DNA of 64,000 nt from Tubulanus polymorphus (lineage: Eukaryota; Nemertea; Palaeonemertea; Tubulaniformes; Tubulanidae), in the NCBI RefSeq assembly GCF_964204645.1, contig NC_134028.1, positions 4,128,501-4,192,500 of the forward strand. Reading direction: 5' to 3'. The notes under the pieces were generated by a model, which worked only from the letters and a program-made list of their open reading frames with translations, was not told where the DNA came from and searched no databases. Position 1 is the first letter of the stretch. Each line of letters starts with the position of its first letter. The position numbers were made by a program, and so were the translations under genes. Of this stretch, positions 25,291 to 37,344 are shown piece by piece.

Positions 25291-25780
25291 TTTTGACGCC
25301 GTAAAAACCGTTACAAAAAATAATTTTATACATCGAAAAATATTGGGCGCTATTCAATGATAATGAATGAAAATAAATAAGTTTTATATACGTAGCGCAG
25401 GTATTTTATTGAAACAGTTCAGATGCGCTCCTCGGTAAGTGTCGTCCGAGTGGTAGTGAGTGCTCGAGTGATAGTACGTACGTCGATGTGCACTACGTCA
25501 TCAATATTAGTGTTTCAGAATAAAACTTACAATTGGGAATATTCTATTTGTACAAAAAGGTTCACAGCCTCTATTTCATGAATTTTCATTTGATTCTAAT
25601 AATGCATTTAAATTGAAATTAGGACATTGTGCGAGTGGATGTGCACTACGTCATCAATACTGGGGCTCGACTGGTTGGTGGTCAATTGTCGATAATTCGA
25701 AATTCAAGATATTTTGTTGGTCCTGAATATTTCTTTATATATTATATTATATCAATCACTGTCGACAATATTAAGAAATA
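25291..25780 (+). repeat. Dispersed repeat B, copy 1
   Basis: Shares an ordered series of words with 36151-36475: TTTGACGCCGTA(A/G)AAACCGTTAC, TCGATGTG(C/T)ACTACGTCATC, GTTTCA(G/T)AATAA, a second CACGTCATC/TACGTCATC word and CACTGTCGACA-type sequence before TTAAG(A/C)AATAT. It is non-coding. Each copy contains two TACGTCATCAATA-like, CRE-related words. Confidence 0.6.
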
Positions 25781-26023
25781 TATATACAAGCGCAGGCCAC
25801 TCCCTGAAGCAACAGGTCGAAGTCAATCACAGAATCTGGACCCATATCTATCATTTCTGAAAATAGAAATTCTCGGTAAAACTATCATTGTCATATATAT
25901 GATTGGTTACATTATTTTCTAGTAAATAATCACATTCGTTTGTTTGTGAAACAAACAAACAAATACGTTCTCGATAAATAGAACATTGTGTTGCGTGTAT
26001 GCACACAATACGTATATCATTAC

Positions 26024-26117
26024 AATAAAAACGGGCGAGGTATTTCTTGGAACTGGTTCCGCTCGGTAAATCCGACTGGATTCCAGGTAAAGCCATCATT
26101 GCAGCGACACCCGCCAT
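26024..26117 (-). CDS. Candidate 5' exon of an unrecognised gene (weak)
   Basis: Minus strand: TTGAAATGGCGGGTG places an ATG in a YY1-like context. It is followed by a GC-richer open frame (MAGVAAMMALPGIQSDLPSG then TSSKKYLARFY) and a possible donor (GTAATG at 26018-26023). I do not recognise the peptide. Together with the minus-strand candidates at 24051-24386 and 19496-19709 it might mark an unknown gene, but the link is speculative. Confidence 0.2.
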
Positions 26118-26621
26118 TTCAACTGTTAGCAGTATACCATCAGTACAGATGTTACCTCGAGTCGCGATGGTCTATCGTATTATTTTTCGTGTTGTTTTGA
26201 GGCTGTTATAGTGTCACCAAAGTTCAAGGAACTCGGGTCCATTTTTAGTTCGTTTTCTAGATAAACAACATGTTTTCATTTCCAATTCGAGTATGTATCG
26301 ACCGTCACAGCCGAGTTGGAGCTTCCATTCATCGCTTCACATAACGACAGATTCTAATCGATATTGTCGTTCAAGAAAATAATAAAATTGTTTGCAACCA
26401 AATAAAGATGTAACCGTACTTCAGTTTATTAAATGAATGTTCCACAGAGGCGTGGATCAACGGGAAACGTGCGTAAAAAACATGGATTCTAAAACGAATC
26501 GGAGTCCATGGTAAAAACTCGCACGTACGTATCAGTGCACAGTCTTCATCTGTGAACACCTCTTTCCTTTGATCGCGTAAAACTACTAACACCACATGAC
26601 TGGTCGATTGCCTCCTTTAGC

Positions 26622-26623
<2 letters not shown>

Positions 26624-26686
<63 letters not shown>
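26624..26686. repeat. TA microsatellite, interrupted
   Basis: Two (TA)n runs flank a short GAAAAAAAAAA block, giving a potential cruciform or hairpin. Simple repeat, no gene. Confidence 0.9.
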
Positions 26687-29600
26687 GGATATCTCTGTTT
26701 CCAGGAAATGTCTCGTACCAGTTTCAGATAACCTTGAGGTTCGTATATTGAAAAAAAAACCGCTCAATTATACCCGAGTTATCAGTTGTATACCGAACCT
26801 GCGATAAGGAAACTTCGGCCTCACATTCTTTAATTCAAAGAAAAGTTCGCTGGTAAGGTGTAATCCTACGTGCAGTTTTCTCACCGAACATGAAACACAC
26901 CCGACTGTCTATTCCAAATACCAAATCTGAAAGGTCAAGAAAAACGATAAGAGGCGACGCACCCCGTTTTAAAGGAAAGGGGTATCTTGATTCTTGTATA
27001 AGTTGCGTCGAAATATCACACTATCTATATCCGTGTCTGTTCGTAGTTTTTTCTTTCGTGTTCTTAGCTCTCAAGTCTATGATCTAGATCAATCTATTGT
27101 TTTTGTATAATGAATGATACCAACAGGCTGTCAAGTGGTCTTTGAAAAAAGCAGATGAAAATAGGGATACTCCTATTGGCATATTTTAAGTATAGATTCT
27201 AGATTGCTGGACAAGGCCGGGAATTGACTCACAAATATATATTGTTTTTTACTTATGCTACGGGAATGCTCCAAACATGAAAACATGTACGTCATTAAAT
27301 AGACAATCAACGCAACAACAATACGTGTGAGTCAAAATCATTTCTTAAAAGCGCAGTGTAATCAAGTATCGATATAGCATCCCTCAAGGGCGGGTACAAA
27401 CATAGCCAAACGGTAGGAAACCGGTACGACAAAAAAGAAAAAAACAGTATATTTCATGGCGTGCGAGGTGTTCATTTTGCACAAAAAAATGAAAACGAGA
27501 ATAGGTTATTTTCTTTTCTAAAATCTACCCCATTTCTGAAGTCAATTTTGCACGTTGAACACCCAACTTCTGGCTACGGGCATACTATGCTAGTCGTCTT
27601 CGTTCCCTCCGAAAGTACGTCTGTCGACATGACCTCTGCCATAACATGATTTTACCCTTCCAGGTCACATTAATTGCACCCGTATTCCAAGAAATCATGT
27701 CAACCACACATATCACATTAGAGTTCCGGTTGGTCATTCGACTGGTCAACTACTGCACCCACCACAGCTGAACACAATCATCGGTTACGTAGATTGAACT
27801 CCTGTTCATTTTCCGGATTCTACTTATATGGAATATGAATTCTCGTAATAATGAAAATATGAACAACTTTTAAACACCAAATCAAACGTTATAAGAGAAG
27901 TACATGATAAAAGAAGACAAATAATGATAAAATGGGAAACGATTTTACTTGGGTTTTCAATTTCAGACAACACCGATAAGAGTTAATTATCTGTACTTAT
28001 GTGATTAGAATTAGGGATGCAATGAATCTATATACAAGCATCAGACCATCTTGGATAATATACAAAAATCCATCCTTTAAGAATGCACTGCACTTAAAGG
28101 TTTGCACGCGATGTCAGGACGAGAAGTTCATGATAAAATCGCATTCAATCTTCTTGGAAAAACATTATCAATAATCGGATAATTGCAATTCAAATATAGA
28201 TAAGCGACTATAATTAGTATTGATAGAAACATGTAGCCGTTCTGTTACGCGGAATTATACTAAATTTTCTACAGCTTGAAGTTTGAACCCGCGTACGAGT
28301 TATTTGAATAACGGTATAGTATCGATTCGTGAAAAAAAGAAGATCGAAACGGTAACGGAAAATCTTATCGTTTACTGAAAATCGTTCGTTCTTTTGCGTA
28401 ACATTCACACAAAATTCATACAAAGGAATCGCATGACACAAATAAAGAAATGGAAAGATCATGGTACATTCTAACGGATTCTATTTCTGGCTACGGACTG
28501 GAACACCAACTGGAATCATTACTTTATGGTTATTATCCTTGACCTAGAGACTTCTGGAGAGACTTGCGGTTTAGGTTTTTCTTGTAAGATTTATAGCGAC
28601 AAACCGATTTCCATTCATTATATATCGGAGGTTTTCGTGAATGAAGAAGAACAGTGGGTTGTTTACAATTTTCGTTTTATGAACGAAACTAGATCCTTGA
28701 TTGCGGTTAAAGGCCCTATCTCTTAACCGGAACACGGACTAAGCCTAATATGCACTGATTATTATTTCACAGGCTTGGTTCCAATTCAGTTTGTTTACTT
28801 CTAACTCATCAGGGGTCTAGACGTGATGGGTATGTCGTTAGATTCTTGACACGTTCATCTGCCAATTCTCAGTCCCAGCATAACGAAATGGTAAGGATCC
28901 TTGTAAATGAAAACACTGAACAACCAAAACTGTTTATCGGTCTTCTGATGAGCGTGCACGAATTTAGATGGTCAGCAAAAAGGATAATTGAAAACACTTT
29001 TCTATTTCAAAGACTATAGAAACCGGCGATCTCGGATACGAGATAATTGGTTTCGATGAAATAAATCGAATGAATACACGAAGACTCGTGACTCTGTATA
29101 GGATGACACGGTGGGCGCCGTATGCGAGGATTTGAAACTGACCGCCATCTGTTCCGAATCTGTCCTGTGGCGATTTTCTTTCCATAGATGACCAATTAAT
29201 TCAACATTCTGACCACAGCAGATTCGGGTAAATTGCACTATTAAATAGAATGTTATGATAGTTCACGTTGGTCCGTTTCCCAGAAATTATACACCGTTAA
29301 CAACTGTCCATTACTTCATATATTCTCCTGTTCGGTGAACTTTCCAAGAACTCCGCCTGATGTCATATCACGTAACAATGCGTGGTCGAACTGCTGACAA
29401 CATCTGCAGATGTATATACATGATCCTCAGTTTAAAGCGCTCGTATTTTTAAAGATTTTTATGAAAACTAATGATACCGATACCGGTACCGTATACATTG
29501 TACCGGTACCGTATACATTGTACCAGGCGTTTAAAGTTCTCTGACGGCATTAAGAAAATGTCTAACTTTTTGCTTATAGCGCAGGGAGCTTCTCCCACCT

Positions 29601-31927
29601 CCCTGGGTAGAGTGAGAGCAGTGTTGCCGCTTCGATGGACTATATATTTCTACGCTCACGCTTCCCTTTACCCGATTATCTGTTACCGTTGGCGTTTGCA
29701 CCGACCCTGGCAGTAGAGGTTGCCATACCGCGCGCGGCAGGCCGTCTGACATTATTAATAGTGGAGTTTCCAGGAAACTAGTACATTCAACAACAGATTG
29801 CTGTATTAATAGTCGTAACTCCCATAATGATATATTACTGCCATATGCAAAAAGTATATATTTGGACTACATATTCGTACGTTAATCAATGAAGTTTCTT
29901 TTTGTAAAATGATATCTATGATGCGTAATTTGTAAATGTGTCTTTGTATATTTTTGTTTCGAATGACTTTTACTCCGTCAGATCTCGTAATTCTTTGCGA
30001 AGTGTGCCCGAGATAATCATTTGCGGTTTCTTTCAATGTAGCGTATATTTGCTTTTTGACCCGTGTTGTCAGTTTCTGTATGGAACGCCAAGTTATTCGC
30101 GTTTCAACAAAACGGAATTGACCGCAGAGTACGCCATTCATTACACTGCGCGAACGGATTAACAGACGATCTCGTTTTCCTGGAAATACTTCTTCTGCTC
30201 TGGCGTTGATCCAAGTAGAAAGCGCTGTCAACGCGCTATTCCATAAAATACATCTATTTTTTACTCGTCGATTCCATTATAAGATATCTCATTTTCTATT
30301 GTTATCAATCTTGCGACCGGAGATTGACCCTGCTTCCCACGAACCGAGGAACAGGGATGCGACATCGAAATTATCTCAATTCATTTTGAATTATTTCTCA
30401 TGGACGAATAAGATCTGAATTTTAAAAACATTAAGAAGATACATCATTAGAAAATTGCTACATGAAGAAAATGCATATAAATACCACCTAACGCGGTAGC
30501 GTCGGGACTGAAAATATCTATGTCAGCGTGATAACCGGAGAATTTGAAAGTTTTTCCTAATTAATTTTCGTACAATGAATTACCGAAACTCGAGCGATTT
30601 ACCGAGTTGGCCAGTTCCGAGTAAGGAGTCTAAAACTGTTGAAAGGGTTATAAATAAAAGCATGGGAAATGATGCGTGGGGTTTAAGTCTACTTTAACAA
30701 ATTAACATTCCCTGCCGTTTCAACATGCGCTAAGAAAAATACGAAAACTCGCGCCGAAGAATTGGCGAAAACACGAACAAATCTCTACGTAAAACTATTA
30801 CATGTTGCGGTTTCGTGACAAAAATTTAGCCGTCCACTTGGAAAATGCTCTCCTACGCACACTTTCCTTATTTTCGTGTAATGATGTATTGTTTGCTCAG
30901 GCGACGACGGCGGAATCGACAAGTGCCGGAGTACTACATTATGGCGTGAAATATCGTAGTACGAAATTAATGATTTTTCCATCTATCAAAACATATCCTT
31001 ACGATATTACGCGTTATTTAGTAGCGCAGTTCCGTGGTTAAAATAAGATTCGGAGCGAAAACAATAATCTAAGAGTTTACAGCTGTTCAGCGTAAATAGC
31101 AAATTATTTCAGATGGGGTTTTTTCATACAATGTAGAGTTGGGATTACAATGTACCTGTCCTGTTTTCGTTATGAGCAATAGTGTGGAAATGTTTAAATT
31201 CTGCAAAAATTTGTTTAAAGGTAAAACAATGTACATTGTTGTCCGGTACACTTTGATAAAAAAAGATTCTCATATACGAGGAACCGATTTCAATAATCCG
31301 AAATCAAATTAACATTGTTCATTCATTTCTTTAGTTAAAAAATATCAATTTTATTCGTCATTTTAAAAATCTATTTTTTTCAGAGCTCAGTACGCTACAT
31401 CGCTCGAAACTTGAATGAATATAATAGTTTTTTGATCTGTCAATATTTAATAATAATGATAATAATAAAATTTTCTTTTTTACATACCATTACAATATAT
31501 ATAGCTCGGTACATATATGTACATGATGTACACCAACTATATATTGATTCAGTTTTCCATTTAAGTTCCACTTATGTACATCAGGTCTATAGCATAAAAA
31601 TGTATTGCACAAAATATATTATCATTTAGTAATATTATAAACACATAATTTTAATTATATATTAAGACCCTTTGTCGTCGGTTTTATATTGAGATATACT
31701 GCATTTGCAGAACAACAAATCCCTGTAATATCATATACATGTAGTCCAATTCATAACATATAAAATAATCCATAATTTCTTCCAACCCGTACGCGTTATA
31801 TATCAGAAAGTTAGTTCTCATTTCTATACCCGGTCTTGTATTCGATTAGTAATAAATTAAATCCATATTATCACAGATATCGTGTGTGTTAAATCCAAAC
31901 ATACTTTCGCCGGCGATTGTTTCCTTT
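26687..31927. other. Gene desert 3' of the SOCS gene
   Basis: No supported gene. A 20-base unit (CGGTACCGTATACATTGTAC type) is repeated in tandem at about 29481-29525. The longest open frames (29806-30231 minus, 30802-31041 plus) have no domain, splice context or protein-like composition. The SOCS 3' UTR should occupy the right-hand end. Confidence 0.45.
29481..29525. repeat. Short tandem repeat with KpnI-like palindromes
   Basis: Two and a bit copies of a 20-base unit containing the palindrome GGTACC and GTATAC. Confidence 0.85.
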
Positions 31928-33121
31928 TTACAAAGGGTATGGATACTGACTTAGATAGCTTTTCAATAAATTAGGTAATGGCAGTCGATGTACGTCCGCG
32001 GATGGATTTCTCAAAGTTCGACAAATTGCTTTACGTGAGCAGTGTTTCATCATTGGGACGCATTTCAACACAGGCTTCGTGATTTTGACAGGTAAATCGC
32101 GCCGTCCTGTGCTGTCCAATAGTACCCGTCGACCCGACTTTCCTTGTACTCTCTTCACGTAGTACATTATCAAGCTAATCACACAGTCAAACGTAGGCAT
32201 TCTAGTTTTGAGACAGTCCTCGCTATCCAAACGAAATTTACCCTTATGATACTCGATTCGAACGCTTGTCGTACCGCGGGGAGTTTTCAGACTCAGCGAG
32301 AACAAGTGATTCGGGTCGGAACTGTCGCGAAGCAAGAACGACCCGTTTTGCTTGCCCTCCAAAAGCTCAGTGGCTTCTTTACTCGAAAGCCCTTCATAGT
32401 AAAATCCACTGATGTACAAACGATGCATTACAGACTTTAAGCTCGAATAATCCTGTTCTGAGGTAAAAGGTATATACACAGGTGGACAGGCCACCGAATT
32501 GTCGGTTTCTAAACCACGAGAAGTACTGACCGTCGATGATTCGTCACCACAAGTTTCCGAGGTTGAAGTTGGCACATCTGGAACGTTAAAAACCACAGAT
32601 TCGAAAGAACACAACAAATTAGGGCTACACTGCTGTTGATCGTCGTCGCAAGTTTGTCCGGCAAAACTATCGCTACTCGTGCTGGCGACCGGCTGTAACA
32701 GATCTGACGACGAGTCCTGTGTAGTTTGTACTCGAAAAAAGTCGCTGCCGCTATTTTTTGCAACTGTATCAAACAGACAAAGTTGAGGAATGTCATGATT
32801 ATGATGAGATAGTAATCCTTTTGCTGCCGAATTAGTAGACGTTGAGGTGAGCTGGGCACCTCTTGAGTTTTGGCCGCAGTTGTCCACGCACTGCGGATTT
32901 GTAATCCGTTTGTAGCCATCGTTAGTAACACTGGGCTGCTGTACATCGAGTTGCTGTGGTTGCTTGGACATCACCAGGCATCTGGACCTTGTTTTATAAA
33001 ACAGGTCATTCGATGACAATAATTTCACACCTTTAATGAGTTTAAAACATTTTGACGCTGTCGCTTTTAGATTAGTTGATCGGTTGCTGTTCGGGACACT
33101 CACTGAAAAACTGTTCGTCAT
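31928..33121 (-). CDS. SOCS2: Suppressor of cytokine signalling, SOCS2/CISH type (SH2 + SOCS box)
   Basis: Intronless reading frame of 397 residues from the first in-frame ATG (33119-33121); a second ATG at 32968 is also possible. The first 230 or so residues are Ser/Thr-rich and low in structure. An SH2 domain follows (about residues 230-320: GFYYEGLSSKEATELLEG, phosphotyrosine-binding FLLRDSSDPN, VRIEYHKGKFRLDS). The C-terminal SOCS box contains KHCSRKAICR (elongin BC box region) and LPLPNLLKSYL (Cul5 box), ending SQYPYPL. By family knowledge it docks on phosphorylated cytokine receptors or JAKs and recruits an elongin BC-Cul5 ubiquitin ligase, giving negative feedback. The SH2 and C-terminal wording is closest to SOCS2/CISH; SOCS1/3-type kinase-inhibitory regions are not seen. 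The exact paralogue name is inferred. Confidence 0.93.
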   Translation of the reverse strand: MTNSFSVSVPNSNRSTNLKATASKCFKLIKGVKLLSSNDLFYKTRSRCLVMSKQPQQLDVQQPSVTNDGYKRITNPQCVDNCGQNSRGAQLTSTSTNSAAKGLLSHHNHDIPQLCLFDTVAKNSGSDFFRVQTTQDSSSDLLQPVASTSSDSFAGQTCDDDQQQCSPNLLCSFESVVFNVPDVPTSTSETCGDESSTVSTSRGLETDNSVACPPVYIPFTSEQDYSSLKSVMHRLYISGFYYEGLSSKEATELLEGKQNGSFLLRDSSDPNHLFSLSLKTPRGTTSVRIEYHKGKFRLDSEDCLKTRMPTFDCVISLIMYYVKRVQGKSGRRVLLDSTGRRDLPVKITKPVLKCVPMMKHCSRKAICRTLRNPSADVHRLPLPNLLKSYLSQYPYPL

Positions 33122-33272
33122 TGACTTGATGTATAAATTTTCGCACGAAAGTTTCTTCTTTTCAGATTTCAAACACGAACTCCTGAGAGGTGTGTAGAGT
33201 AGTACTGTCTCTGGCAGCTGTTCGAATATTACTGAACTAGTTAGTGATTGCGTATAGCACGCGCGAGTTCAC

Positions 33273-33280
33273 TATATACC
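33273..33280 (-). promoter_or_regulatory. TATA box of the SOCS gene
   Basis: GTATATAG on the minus strand, about 150 bases upstream of the start codon, predicts transcription from about 33245 and a short unspliced leader. Confidence 0.5.
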
Positions 33281-33417
33281 GTTCCACTGTGTTCGTAGTA
33301 CTGGTTCTTGCCTAACGTGTCGATGATAAGGTTTTACGCTGAAATCTAGCAAGAAAATGAGCTGTATCTGCGGTTCTTCTTCTAACTGAATGACACGTCT
33401 GACGGCGAGAGCAGCAA

Positions 33418-33523
33418 TTCTTCGAATTAACCCCTCGATGCTCGACCTGACCCAGTTTGATAGATTCCAGGAAACGTATATAACCTAACTAAGCATTGCG
33501 CTACGTCACCGAATTTCCAGGAA
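33418..33523. promoter_or_regulatory. Cluster of three STAT-type (TTCNNNGAA) sites upstream of the SOCS gene
   Basis: TTCTTCGAA at 33418-33426, TTCCAGGAA at 33465-33473 and TTCCAGGAA at 33515-33523 are spaced 47 and 50 bases apart, about 140-250 bases upstream of the TATA box. All three fit the palindromic STAT consensus. Vertebrate CISH and SOCS2 promoters also carry clustered STAT5 sites, consistent with feedback induction by JAK-STAT signalling. Confidence 0.7.
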
Positions 33524-33957
33524 TCCGCGTAGTTGTATCGCCCAATTCTGCAATCCGATAAAAAGCTCATACATAATACACTACAAAAACTGCTGGAATC
33601 CTTCTACCAACATACTAAAAATAATTAGCAATATTTTGATATGAATATTTACGCGTTAAAGACGTTGATTCGATACTATAGCCGCAAAGCATTCAGATGT
33701 CGTCGCAACATTAGAAAAACAAAATGGCGGACAAAAATATCAAAATTTCGTTTTGAAGATTGATATTCATGATAAATACAGGCGCTAATAATCAAATTTC
33801 GTGGTAAGATTAAAATTCATGTTTGCTCTCACTACTGCTTCGCGGTTACGATTCAAATCTATGACGCTCAGGTGGGCCATTGTTGTGATTTATGACTTTC
33901 GAAAAAATAATCTTCTAAACGCTGCAGACAAAGCAAACTAGATAGTGCCAATTGAGT

Positions 33958-33973
33958 ACACTAGATGGCGCCA
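33958..33973 (+). promoter_or_regulatory. CTCF-like motif
   Basis: ACACTAGATGGCGCCA differs at one core position from CCASYAGRKGGCR. It lies upstream of the SOCS promoter. Motif evidence only. Confidence 0.35.
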
Positions 33974-36150
33974 CAAGACGTTCATCGCAATCTTAACTTT
34001 CGCGCGCGGGTTGGTTCGAATCCACGAAATGCGTATCTTTTTTTAAACATTTTGTATCATCTAAAAATGGGATCAAAAGTTTTTTTCTGAAAAAGGCGAC
34101 TGATAAGTTCAAAAATTTCCTTAACGTTATTAGTCATTTTACTTGTCACGAGGGCAGTGCTTTCGGTGCAGATCTTGGACTGGTGAAGCCTGAAATACTC
34201 AACCAATCCCAGGGTAGTGTCTGAATAAAGTTTCTTTTTTTACATTAGAGTTTGAAACTGAACCTTTCGTGGTTGAACAGGGACGTAGTAGTTTTAGAAA
34301 TTGCTTTGAATTCTATGAAAACTGAAAAAAAGAAACTTATTGAGCCGCCTTTGTACCCACGTTCATAGATACCAATAATTGGATAATCTGTGAAATGAAA
34401 GCTACATAAAAAGTCTTGTCTGGAATTCTGGAATTTTCGTAGAATCTTTAATGCAATTTTGTCTCCGTTCTATACATGTATTGGTTATTCAAGCGCAATG
34501 CAAATAAGTGAAAACTTTTAATATATGTTTGTACAGACAAAAATACGGTACGTAGAAAAACGGAGAAAAAACTATTTTCTGAGAATTTTCGTTTGATTGG
34601 ATATTTATCTAGGCTTCCTAGAGTCGGTTTTTTAGTCAGATCAATAAACTGCGTGTAGATCGTTAGCAGAGGTGTTAAACTGCCATGGAAATAACAAAAC
34701 TTCGATGCGTTCCCTGTTAGTAGAAATGGGAATTCGATATCATCATTGTGGGCGAGAAGTTTTCACGGTATCAAAACTTTTGTCGCGAAACCCAGTAGAA
34801 ATAGGTACAAAGTTGATAACTTGAAAATGGTTTCTCTTTAAAAGTGACGAAAATATGTATGATTTCTGTGAAACGATCGATTATTCGTGCTATAAAAATA
34901 GACGATACGTCGACGAGAAATGTCGAAATTTTTTTCAGAATGTTGCGAATGAATGAATAATAATCAAGTCATGCGATGAATTTGATATGTAATAATCTTT
35001 CTCGTGTAGAGCTTTTTAATGAATACATATTTTTTTCGACGCCTCTCACAGCATGTCGCACTGCCTACCAGTGATTGTAACGGGTTTTATTTAGACTCGT
35101 GTGATGGCGATTCCAAGAATTTATCAGTTTGATAAAAACCAGTCTAAAAATGGCGCGTCTTTTTCGATATCCAGGGTTGTATACGGCATTATTATATAAG
35201 GTATAAGGATAATATAAGGTCTGAAATTTCTATGACTAAACTGATATTTGGGATTACAAGAATTGATAAGATAATCTTGATGAAACGCTCTGTCCGATGA
35301 AATCTCAAATTGTATAAGAAAAAAAAAACGATTCAAAGGGTTGCCTAGAGGAAGTTTATTTCAACGCTTCCACTCTATATCTTCAAGAATACTAATGTGA
35401 TGATTAAAGCAATTTTAGTGTATAACTTAAATATATCTGCGAGATGACTGCGCAATTCCAAGAAAATCGGCGAGAAAAAAATGCGTCAATTTTCTAGAGG
35501 CTTCAAAAATCCCCCCTGGAAATTTGAAACATCGATCATGTGTTGCCTCTTAACTGTAAAGTCTATCGCCTCCTAATTGAAACACTGATATTCTAACGAT
35601 AGTTCGGTGGTGACGCCCGGGTAGTTTTCAAGTTTGAAATTACCAGAAAATTCTGGGAACCTGGTACCGATTTTACAAAAACCATCACCTCTTCATAGAT
35701 TCAACTCTGGTGTAACCTAATCGCACGGTTACGTTACATTTCTGATACGTATTACATACATACATATACATTCGTGTTCGTTTTCTCAGAAATCATGGGC
35801 GATGCCACCGCGCACCGTTATAAAAATGTCGTCTACATTTTGTCATTCCGTGATTAAAAAGACATTTTACTGTCAGCGTTATGTCGTATATAGTTTCAAA
35901 AGAAATTGCGCTGAAAATTACCTACATCGTTGACGATAGATTAACTGTTCTTTTGATTACATTCATGTAATTTGTAAAACTTTTTTTTTCATCCTTATCA
36001 TATTTGATCTTCTTTTGTGCGGCGTTGCTCTTTTTCGACTGTCAGCTGGATTGGGATTCATGAGGTAGGCCTAACCAATTTTAGGTGCGTACATATCAAT
36101 TCCCGTTCGACCAGTACCCGCGTTCTATATTGAAATATTGCAATGTTGTT

Positions 36151-36475
36151 TTTGACGCCGTAGAAACCGTTACAATTAATGTTAACACGACATTACAGTG
36201 TTAGTCGATGTGTACTACGTCATCAATATTGGCGTTTCATAATAACAATTACAATAATGAATTTGTCGTTTATTTTGTAATTGAATATGATATTTTAAAA
36301 CTTATTCTATTTTTTACAAATAAATTTGAGAGGATGCACCACGTCATCAATAATTATCGGCACCGGTCAATTCAATTCAATTATCGATATTCAAATCCAA
36401 AATAATTTTATTGGTCCTTAATATTATATGATTTATATCATATTATTTATTGTCGACACTATTAAGCAATATGTG
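36151..36475 (+). repeat. Dispersed repeat B, copy 2
   Basis: Same order of shared words as the copy at 25291-25780, starting TTTGACGCCGTAGAAACCG and ending near CGACACTATTAAGCAATAT, but about 165 bases shorter. Non-coding. Confidence 0.6.
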
Positions 36476-37140
36476 TTATTTTTCTAGGCGTCAATAAACT
36501 TTCAAGTTAATTTTCTTGTTTTATGTTCGACGTTTCGGATCAGGAGAATATTCTACTGTTCTTTTTCTTTTAGGACTATTTTGAATTGATATTTATGTAT
36601 ATTGGCGACTCGTGTGTAAATATGGGGTTTTGGTTATTTACGTGGCGTGTTTCTCAATCAATCTAATTCCATCCTTATTTTCAAACCAACTTATCATAAT
36701 TCAACGAGATTTTCCTCCCGGTGTTGCGAAGATTTATCGCAAATTATATTTGTTCCGATTTGCATCTCTTCAATTCTCCACGTATAGCCTATTGGAAAAT
36801 AGACATCGCAGCCGTCATTAACTGAGACCTGAATTGATTTTTTCCTGCTGATTAAAAGTTTGATGCTAACAGCAATTTCAATAGTCTATTCGTGGAATTT
36901 AGTTAATTCAATATAAGTCGATGGGCATTTTGCTTATGTTAATCAAACCAGACACCGACGGTAGAGTGATTGTTCATATTTCCGCGCCCCAAGGCTGTTG
37001 GGGAACGTAAACTTGCTTTCTCTTGCTGTGTGATTATTTTCTTCAACTGGTTCTTGGAAATTCTTCCGCATTGAGACACACGATAAGACGCTGTTGATTC
37101 GTGTAGGCGGATTGTCGGTACGTAAATAAGAAATCACAAG

Positions 37141-37344
37141 ATGAGCTCGGTGGTCGACGAATCCTTCTTAACGTGTTTTCGTTTCGTCTACAAATATAAC
37201 GAGTGGCGACAGGTTAAAGGCTACCCGCTAGAAAAGTCTCTATCCGAACTTTCCATCCCCTCGAAGCTGATAGTCGCTATAATCACGTCGCCACCGCTGA
37301 AATATTTTCATCAGGATTTTCTGCACGGCATTCCACACTCGTAA
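37141..37344 (+). CDS. Small hypothetical open frame
   Basis: 67 codons from ATG (context ACAAGATGAG) to TAA, with higher GC than its surroundings. The peptide begins MSSVVDESFLTCFRFVYKYN and has no signal peptide, membrane segment or motif I recognise. No neighbouring exon or promoter supports it; it is possibly chance or a fragment. Confidence 0.15.
   Translation: MSSVVDESFLTCFRFVYKYNEWRQVKGYPLEKSLSELSIPSKLIVAIITSPPLKYFHQDFLHGIPHS

Larger units (their letters stand above)
22061..26023. other. Gene desert with a tRNA-like SINE head and weak candidate exons
   Basis: Mostly AT-rich unique sequence. 23340-23365 (CAGTGGGAACTCGTTAATAC) resembles the end of a pogo/Tigger-type element, and 23585-23650 resembles a tRNA-derived SINE head. 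A 111-codon minus-strand frame at 24051-24386 follows a possible acceptor (GTTCCTTCTAG) but shows no recognisable domain. One copy of a dispersed repeat lies at 25291-25780. Confidence 0.4.

Noticed and set aside
29806-30231. 141-codon minus-strand open frame
   Set aside because: No recognisable domain, no splice or promoter context and overlapping frames on the other strand; likely chance.
32144-32946. Long frames on both strands overlapping the SOCS gene
   Set aside because: Shadows of the SOCS reading frame in other phases.
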